A stretch of DNA of 64,000 bases. Source: an uncultured Christensenella sp. Lineage in GTDB: Bacteria; Bacillota; Clostridia; Christensenellales; Borkfalkiaceae. The stretch covers positions 1 through 64,000 of the forward strand of contig CAJUME010000016.1 of assembly GCA_910587015.1 (NCBI GenBank), in the 5' to 3' direction. Both the position numbers and the translations under genes were made by a program. This document shows, in pieces, positions 59,534 to 64,000 of this stretch. The notes under the pieces were generated by a model. It did not search any database. It saw nothing but the letters and a program-made list of their open reading frames with translations, and was not told the DNA's origin. Within the stretch, counting starts at the first letter, position 1. The number at the start of each line of letters is the position of its first letter.

Positions 59534-62143
59534 TTATTTACCGTAGTAAGCGTTGAGATACATTTGCTTGATTTCGCTCATAAGCGGGTATCTCGGGTTA
59601 GCGCCAGTGCACTGGTCGTCAAACGCCTGTTCAACCATATCGTCAAGCCTTGCAAGGAAGTCCTGCTCGTCAATGCCGTAGTCCTTAATGGTCTTTTTAA
59701 TGCCGACCTGCGCCTTTAATTTATCGATAGCCTTAATAAGGTTTGCAACCTTTTCCGTATCGTTCTTGCCGCTTATGCCAAGCGCTTCGGCAACCTCTGC
59801 ATACCTTCTGAGTGTTTTGGGATATGCATACTGGCTGAACGTGCCCATTTTTGCAGGAGCTTCCGCAGAGTTGAATTTGATAACCTCGCCTATCATAAGC
59901 GCATTGGCAACGCCGTGGGGCAAATGATGGAACGCGCCGAGCTTATGCGCCATAGAATGGCACACGCCAAGAAATGCGTTTGCGAACGCCATACCGGCCA
60001 TGGTTGCGGCGTTTGCCATTTTCTCCCTTGCCTCTACGTCTGTCTGACCATTTTCGTAAGCGGCGGGAAGATAGTTGAATATAACCTTCAGCGCCTGAAT
60101 TGCAAGCCCGTCAGTGTAGTCGGTTGCCATTACCGAAGCATACGCTTCAAGCGCGTGTGTCACCGCGTCTATACCGGAAGCGGCGGTAAGCCCCTTGGGT
60201 GCGGACATATGCAAATCTGTGTCTATTACAGCCATGTTCGGCATTAACTCGTAGTCTGCAAGGGGATATTTAACGCCCGTCTTTTCGTCTGTGATAACGG
60301 CAAACGGAGTAACCTCGGAGCCCGTTCCCGCAGAGGTAGGTATGGCGATAAAGTATGCCTTTTCGCCCATTTTGGGGAAGGTGTAAATACGCTTTCTTAT
60401 ATCGACAAAGCGCATTGCCATATCCATAAAGTCAACCTCGGGGTGCTCGTACATAACCCACATAATTTTTGCGGCGTCCATTGCACTGCCGCCGCCGAGC
60501 GCAATAATCGTATCGGGCGCAAACGCCTTCATTTGCTTAGTACCCTCAATTGCGCATGCAAGCGTGGGGTCGGGCGCAACGTCGAAGAACGTCTGGTGCG
60601 CAATGCCCATTTCGTCAAGCTTGTCGGTTATGCATTTTGTAAAGCCGTTATTGTAAAGGAAACTGTCCGTTACGATAAACGCCTTCTTTTTGCCCATAAC
60701 CGTTTTAAGCTCGTCAAGAGCAACGGGCAGACAGCCCTTCTTTATATAAACCTTCTGAGGCGCGCGGAACCACAGCATATTTTCTCTCCTTTCAGCGACT
60801 GTTTTAATATTCAAAAGATGCTTAACGCCAACGTTTTCGGAAACGGAGTTTCCGCCCCAGCTTCCGCAACCGAGCGTAAGCGAAGGCGCAAGCTTAAAGT
60901 TGTACAAATCGCCTATGCCGCCGTGCGAGGAGGGCGTATTAATAAGGATACGGCAGGTCTTCATTCTTTCGCCGAATTCCGTAATTTTGTCCTTGGAGGT
61001 AACAACGTTTATATACAGCGATGAAGTATGACCGTAGCCGCCGTCCGCAATAAGCCTTTCCGCCTTGTCAAGCGCCTCCGCAAAGCTTTTTGCGCGGTAC
61101 ATTGCAAGCACGGGCGAAAGCTTTTCGTGGGCAAACTCCTCGGAAAGCTCTACGCTTTCAACCTCGCCTATAAGAATTTTAGTTCCCTCGGGAACCTCCA
61201 CGCCCGCAAGAGTAGCGATTTTCTTTGCACTCTGTCCTACTATTTTAGCGTTGAGCGAGCCGTTAATGATAATGGTTTTTCTTACCTTATCCAATTCTTC
61301 GCCCTTAAGCAGATAGCAGCCGCGTACGGCAAATTCCTTTTTTACCTTATCGTAAATTTTATCGGCAACAATTACTGACTGCTCGGAAGCGCAAATCATA
61401 CCGTTGTCAAACGTTTTTGAATGGATAATCGAGTTGACTGCAAGCAGAATATCCGCGCTTTCGTCTATAATCGCGGGGGTATTGCCCGCGCCGACGCCGA
61501 TTGCGGGTTTGCCGCTGGAATATGCCGCCTTAACCATACCGGGGCCGCCGGTTGCAAGAATCGTGTCGACCTCCTTCATTAAAAGCGCGGTCATATCAAG
61601 GCTGGGAACGTCTATCCAGCTGATAATGCCCTCGGGCGCGCCTGCCGCTACCGCCGCCTCGTAAACTACCTTTGCCGCAGCGATTGTGGAATTTTTTGCA
61701 CGGGGGTGCGGGCTGATTATACAGCCGTTGCGCGTTTTAAGGCACAGCAGAGTTTTGAAAATTGCCGTAGACGTCGGGTTTGTGGTGGGAATAACCGCAC
61801 CGACAATGCCTATGGGGTCGGCAATCTTCATAATGCCGTATGCCTTATCCTCTTCAAGAACTCCGCAGGTTTTAACGTCGCGGTATTTGTTATAGATATA
61901 TTCGGCGGCGTAGTGGTTTTTTATTACCTTATCCTCCACAACGCCCATACCGGTTTCTTCTACCGCAAGTCTTGCAAGGGGAATTCTTGCCTTGTTTGCA
62001 GCAACCGCGCAGGCAAAGAAAATTTTATCCACCTGCTCCTGTGAAAACGTTGCAAACTGCTGCTGAGCCTTGCGTACTCTTGCAATCTCTTTTTCAAGCT
62101 TTTCAACGCCGTCGCAAATTTCGTAGTTTAACTTAAAATCCAT
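59534..62143 (-). CDS. adhE: Bifunctional acetaldehyde-CoA/alcohol dehydrogenase
   Basis: Converts acetyl-CoA to ethanol, regenerating two NAD+. 869 residues: N-terminal aldehyde dehydrogenase domain (about 1-440; nucleophile in GMICASEQSVIV, about 250; NAD loop TGGPGMVKAAY) and C-terminal iron-dependent alcohol dehydrogenase domain (about 455-869; ALGGGSAMDAAK, GTGSEVTPFAVI, iron ligands in HSMAHKLGAFHHLPHG). Full-length and intact. RBS GGAGAA; own promoter and an upstream TTGTTA-N4-TAACAA site that resembles a Rex operator. Confidence 0.97.
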   Translation of the reverse strand: MDFKLNYEICDGVEKLEKEIARVRKAQQQFATFSQEQVDKIFFACAVAANKARIPLARLAVEETGMGVVEDKVIKNHYAAEYIYNKYRDVKTCGVLEEDKAYGIMKIADPIGIVGAVIPTTNPTSTAIFKTLLCLKTRNGCIISPHPRAKNSTIAAAKVVYEAAVAAGAPEGIISWIDVPSLDMTALLMKEVDTILATGGPGMVKAAYSSGKPAIGVGAGNTPAIIDESADILLAVNSIIHSKTFDNGMICASEQSVIVADKIYDKVKKEFAVRGCYLLKGEELDKVRKTIIINGSLNAKIVGQSAKKIATLAGVEVPEGTKILIGEVESVELSEEFAHEKLSPVLAMYRAKSFAEALDKAERLIADGGYGHTSSLYINVVTSKDKITEFGERMKTCRILINTPSSHGGIGDLYNFKLAPSLTLGCGSWGGNSVSENVGVKHLLNIKTVAERRENMLWFRAPQKVYIKKGCLPVALDELKTVMGKKKAFIVTDSFLYNNGFTKCITDKLDEMGIAHQTFFDVAPDPTLACAIEGTKQMKAFAPDTIIALGGGSAMDAAKIMWVMYEHPEVDFMDMAMRFVDIRKRIYTFPKMGEKAYFIAIPTSAGTGSEVTPFAVITDEKTGVKYPLADYELMPNMAVIDTDLHMSAPKGLTAASGIDAVTHALEAYASVMATDYTDGLAIQALKVIFNYLPAAYENGQTDVEAREKMANAATMAGMAFANAFLGVCHSMAHKLGAFHHLPHGVANALMIGEVIKFNSAEAPAKMGTFSQYAYPKTLRRYAEVAEALGISGKNDTEKVANLIKAIDKLKAQVGIKKTIKDYGIDEQDFLARLDDMVEQAFDDQCTGANPRYPLMSEIKQMYLNAYYGK

Positions 62144-62232
62144 AGCTTTCTCCTATAAACTGATTATACAATGTGAACATACCAACCTGCCCGTGCGGGC
62201 AACCGAATTAAATTATTTTTTAATTCGATAAA

Positions 62233-62261
62233 ATTTTATCAAATAAAATTATCACAGTCAA
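62233..62261 (-). promoter_or_regulatory. adhE promoter
   Basis: Minus strand TTGACT (62261-62256), 17-bp spacer, TAAAAT (62238-62233). The -10 is inside a perfect 14-bp palindrome GATAAAATTTTATC (62227-62240). About 80 nt leader with a small CCCG-hairpin follows. Confidence 0.75.
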
Positions 62262-62295
62262 TTATAGAGGCGGTGATTTTTATTAATATAATATT

Positions 62296-62311
62296 TTGTT
62301 ATTTTTAACAA
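62296..62311. promoter_or_regulatory. Rex-like operator upstream of adhE
   Basis: TTGTTATTTTTAACAA is a perfect dyad, close to the clostridial Rex site TTGTTAA-N4-TTAACAA but two bases shorter. It lies 35 bp upstream of the -35 box, not over the promoter, so regulation by the redox sensor Rex is only a possibility. Confidence 0.4.
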
Positions 62312-62388
62312 TTTTAGGTTAGTTTAAAACAAACCCATACCACAACACAATTTTGAGCCGTTAAATAAAAAAATTTTATACTTTTGGC

Positions 62389-62417
62389 TTGACAATATTT
62401 TAATATTTTATTATAAT
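62389..62417 (+). promoter_or_regulatory. tRNA-Leu promoter
   Basis: TTGACA (62389-62394), 17-bp spacer, TATAAT (62412-62417), 13 bp ahead of the tRNA: full consensus. Confidence 0.85.
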
Positions 62418-62429
62418 CAGTCTTGTTTT

Positions 62430-62512
62430 GCGGACGTGGCGAAATTGGCAGACGCGCAGGTTTCAGGTTCCTGTGGGCAACCATGGGGGTTCAAGTCCCT
62501 TCGTCCGCACCA
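62430..62512 (+). tRNA. tRNA-Leu (anticodon CAG)
   Basis: 83 nt with encoded CCA. Acceptor GCGGACG/CGTCCGC, D-arm GCGAAATTGGCAGACGC, anticodon loop TTCAGGT (CAG), long variable arm, T-arm GGTTCAAGTCC. Possible integration site for the segment that follows. Confidence 0.97.
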
Positions 62513-62518
62513 AGTCTT

Positions 62519-62566
62519 AATAGCTTGAACTTCTTTTCCGTAAAAAGAACGTTCGGGCTATTTTGT
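62519..62566 (+). terminator. Terminator after tRNA-Leu
   Basis: Interrupted stem AATAGC..GAAC..CTTTT with complementary AAAAG..GTTC..GCTATT, followed by TTTTGTTT. Confidence 0.65.
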
Positions 62567-62597
62567 TTAATGGAAGAATTTGAGAACTTCCGAGAAT

Positions 62598-62642
62598 AAA
62601 AAATAATCCGATAGAACATTATGTGCTATCGGATTATTTTTT
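62598..62642 (-). terminator. Terminator of the cupin gene
   Basis: 17-bp stem with AAAAAATAATCCGATAG arm and complement; T-rich on both strands. Confidence 0.85.
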
Positions 62643-62646
62643 GATT

Positions 62647-62997
62647 TCAGATTATTGCATCGGATTGCGTGTAAGCGGTTAATGAGTTGGCTTTGACCTG
62701 AATACATATATACTTTATTCCTTTGTCCGGTGCGGCAAAAAATTGTCGTTTTGCCGAAGGTGAAATACGAAGAAAATCGCCCGTTTTGATAGTTATCTTT
62801 TCACCGTCAATAATAACCAAGCCTTCTCCATCTAATATCGCATATATTTCTTCGTTATTCTTATGCGAATGAATAAAAGGAACATTTGCACCAGCGGGTA
62901 AGGTGTTTATGCTTACTTCTGCACCGGTTAGACCGAGTTTGTCGTGAAGTTCAATGCGAGAATCTTCCGTAATGCTGATTTTGTTGTAGTTTTTCAT
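62647..62997 (-). CDS. Cupin domain protein
   Basis: 116 residues from ATG 62997 with GGAGGCATC ribosome site. Cupin motif 1 is PFIHSHKNNEEIYAILDGEG (metal ligands H, H, E) and motif 2 GDFLRISPSAKRQFFAA. Small single-domain cupins bind a metal and varied small molecules; reaction unknown. Divergent from an HxlR regulator with a large shared dyad, so the regulator most likely controls it. Base composition is lower in GC than the region before tRNA-Leu. Confidence 0.9.
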   Translation of the reverse strand: MKNYNKISITEDSRIELHDKLGLTGAEVSINTLPAGANVPFIHSHKNNEEIYAILDGEGLVIIDGEKITIKTGDFLRISPSAKRQFFAAPDKGIKYICIQVKANSLTAYTQSDAII

Positions 62998-63028
62998 AAT
63001 GATGCCTCCGAAATGAATTTGTAAATCT

Positions 63029-63034
63029 ATTATA
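63029..63034 (-). promoter_or_regulatory. Extended -10 box of the cupin promoter
   Basis: Minus strand TGGTATAAT with no good -35; the operator dyad lies just upstream. Confidence 0.5.
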
Positions 63035-63058
63035 CCAAATACCGAAATCTTTGCCATA

Positions 63059-63097
63059 ATGTTACTTTTTTATTATCTGATAATAGAATAGTAACAT
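63059..63097. promoter_or_regulatory. 39-bp operator dyad between cupin and HxlR genes
   Basis: Outer arms ATGTTACT (63059-63066) and AGTAACAT (63090-63097) and an inner palindrome ATTATC-T-GATAAT share the same centre (63078). Two symmetric elements of this kind suit a dimeric winged-helix regulator such as HxlR. Confidence 0.7.
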
Positions 63098-63115
63098 AGT
63101 TTCATTTTTGAACTA

Positions 63116-63144
63116 TTGACATAATTTCTCATTTCTGCTATACT
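63116..63144 (+). promoter_or_regulatory. hxlR-like gene promoter
   Basis: TTGACA (63116-63121), 17-bp spacer, TATACT (63139-63144). Confidence 0.75.
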
Positions 63145-63173
63145 CTATTAAAATATAAAAGGAAGTAACGCTT

Positions 63174-63500
63174 ATGCTGACTAAAGACGAATTACCCGAA
63201 TGTCCCGTTGCAACGACTGTTCAACTTATCGGCAACAAATGGAAGCTTCTTATTTTACGTAATTTAATGTACGATAGTAAACAACGTTTCAAAGATTTTA
63301 TCAAAACAATTCCTGCTATAAGCAAAAAGGTTTTAACAGATAACCTTCGTTCTTTGGAAGAAGACAAACTCGTAGAAAGAGAAGTTTTCGCAGAAGTACC
63401 GCCACGAGTGGAGTATTCTTTATCGCCGCTTGGACAATCGTTAAAGCCTATTTTGGATGCTATGTACGTTTGGGGAACAAATTATAAAACAAGTGAGTAA
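63174..63500 (+). CDS. HxlR-family winged-helix regulator
   Basis: 108 residues with the family features: CPVATTVQLIGNKWKLLILRNLM at the N-terminus (conserved Cys10 that is redox/electrophile sensing in some members), FKDFIKTIPAISKKVLTDNLRSLEEDKLV (recognition helix) and VEYSLSPLGQSLKPILDAM. Divergent from the cupin gene; probably represses both through the central dyad. No other targets visible. Confidence 0.93.
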   Translation: MLTKDELPECPVATTVQLIGNKWKLLILRNLMYDSKQRFKDFIKTIPAISKKVLTDNLRSLEEDKLVEREVFAEVPPRVEYSLSPLGQSLKPILDAMYVWGTNYKTSE

Positions 63501-63506
63501 AACAAA

Positions 63507-63541
63507 AACCGCCGATAGAGTTTGTGGCTCTATCGGCGGTT
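63507..63541 (+). terminator. Hairpin after HxlR gene
   Basis: 14-bp perfect stem AACCGCCGATAGAG with complement and a 7-base loop, but no T run afterwards. Confidence 0.55.
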
Positions 63542-63662
63542 GCCGTTTATACCTTTATGTACGGCTACCTAACTTGATTAGGTTTATATCTTTCATTTAT
63601 ATTCCGCGCAACTTCGGCGGTTTTCCTTATTCCGTCTTTATAGGCGGCTATCCCTATATGCT

Positions 63663-63848
63663 TTAACGGGATCCTTTATTATTCGATTGTTTATTCAGTT
63701 GTGATTGTTGCCATTCGGCGTAGTCTTTTTGTCCTTGCTCGGATGACAGATATTCCTGCATAATCGGTAGCAATACTCTTGCAAGAGATTCAAGCTGATA
63801 TTCGGGAATATCAAAGTTGGTTTGGGGTTGTTGCTTCTTTCTCGGCAT
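63663..63848 (-). CDS. Small hydrophilic protein, mobile-element type
   Basis: 61 residues: PRKKQQPQTNFDIPEYQLESLARVLLPIMQEYLSSEQ, charged, helical, no membrane part. Short proteins with this layout (basic start, Glu/Gln-rich helical end) are often found next to site-specific recombinases in Clostridia mobile elements, from memory of such loci; no functional claim. ATG 63848 has no ribosome site of its own; a strong AGGAGG lies 20 bp upstream before another ATG (63864) in a different frame that gives only 17 codons. Confidence 0.6.
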   Translation of the reverse strand: MPRKKQQPQTNFDIPEYQLESLARVLLPIMQEYLSSEQGQKDYAEWQQSQLNKQSNNKGSR

Positions 63849-63880
63849 AACTTACTCGATACATTTTCCTCCTATAAAAA

Positions 63881-64000
63881 TTACTTTGACCACAAATTCT
63901 TTGATGATGGTACGGGCGGCTTTTGTTTGCTTTCAAAGAGTGCATTGTAAGCCGACGGGTTTTCACGCTCTAACTTTGCAAGCAGTTCAAGCGCCTTTGC
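63881..64000 (-). CDS. C-terminal end of an unknown gene (5' part outside window)
   Basis: An open frame enters from the right edge and ends in TAA at 63881-63883, encoding the tail ALELLAKLERENPSAYNA ... LWSK. Hydrophilic and helical; not recognised. Its stop lies 32 bp before the 61-residue gene, so they are one operon. Confidence 0.55.
   Translation of the reverse strand, partial: AKALELLAKLERENPSAYNALFESKQKPPVPSSKNLWSK

Noticed and set aside
63543..63660. Possible short coding remnant on the minus strand ending near 63580
   Set aside because: Translation YKDGIRKTAEVARNINERYK looks gene-like but has no start codon and no ribosome site; too short to support.
1..64000. CRISPR arrays, rRNA genes, complete insertion sequences
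   Set aside because: No regularly spaced repeats, rRNA conserved segments or transposase genes were seen.

Overview
The window looks like chromosomal DNA from an anaerobic, low-to-mid GC Bacillota of the class Clostridia, probably an uncultured gut lineage. This is inferred from gene content: RNase Y, SpoVG, SpoVD/FtsI-type PBP, a Gram-positive style ThiI without rhodanese domain, MurE with the meso-DAP motif DNPR, a flavodiiron protein, an NfnAB-type ferredoxin/NADP transhydrogenase and bifunctional AdhE. Sigma-A type promoters with 17-18 bp spacers and U-tract hairpin terminators are easy to see, so many transcription units can be drawn.

Layout. 1-0.8 kb: end of a penicillin-binding protein. 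0.8-8.4 kb (minus): carA, a carB gene fused in frame to a diaminopimelate-epimerase-like domain, a cysteine desulfurase and thiI, behind a strong promoter and a structured 180-nt leader. 8.4-11.9 kb: a YgjP-type metalloprotein and an acyl-ACP thioesterase, divergent from a PadR regulator with four C-terminal membrane helices and a flavodoxin. 11.9-23 kb: rny, then a long minus-strand operon ftsK-rimO-pgsA-cinA-recA-nadE. 23-38.5 kb: murC, spoVG, then a rearranged dcw cluster (mraZ, rsmH, ftsL-like, PBP, murE, mraY, murD, ftsW, murA, ftsQ, ftsA, ftsZ) lacking murF, murG and murB, followed upstream by murI. 39.4-51.5 kb: rpsT, tRNA-Arg, a TetR-controlled ABC exporter, flavodiiron protein with an AEC permease, gdhA, a small SDR/TfoX/amidohydrolase operon, tRNA-Ser, and an ECF S component-coaX-hom operon. 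51.8-53 kb: a Cys-rich mini-protein and an AT-rich insert with an unknown membrane protein. 53-62.2 kb: Nudix hydrolase, conserved unknown proteins, a DUF4364/TSCPD pair, the nfnAB operon, and adhE with a small kinase. 62.4-64 kb: tRNA-Leu followed by a cupin/HxlR divergent pair and genes with the look of a mobile element running off the end.

Functionally the window is dominated by cell-wall synthesis and division (precursor synthesis from MurI/MurA/MurC/MurD/MurE, lipid-linked steps by MraY/FtsW, divisome FtsZ/A/Q/L/I/K) and by anaerobic redox metabolism (NfnAB, AdhE, GdhA, flavodiiron). The most unusual observations are the CarB-DapF fusion whose epimerase domain has lost one catalytic cysteine, the carA leader RNA, a PBP gene whose conserved N-terminus lies upstream of every ATG/GTG/TTG, the membrane-anchored PadR protein, a probable leaderless nfn operon mRNA, and the island-like segment after tRNA-Leu.
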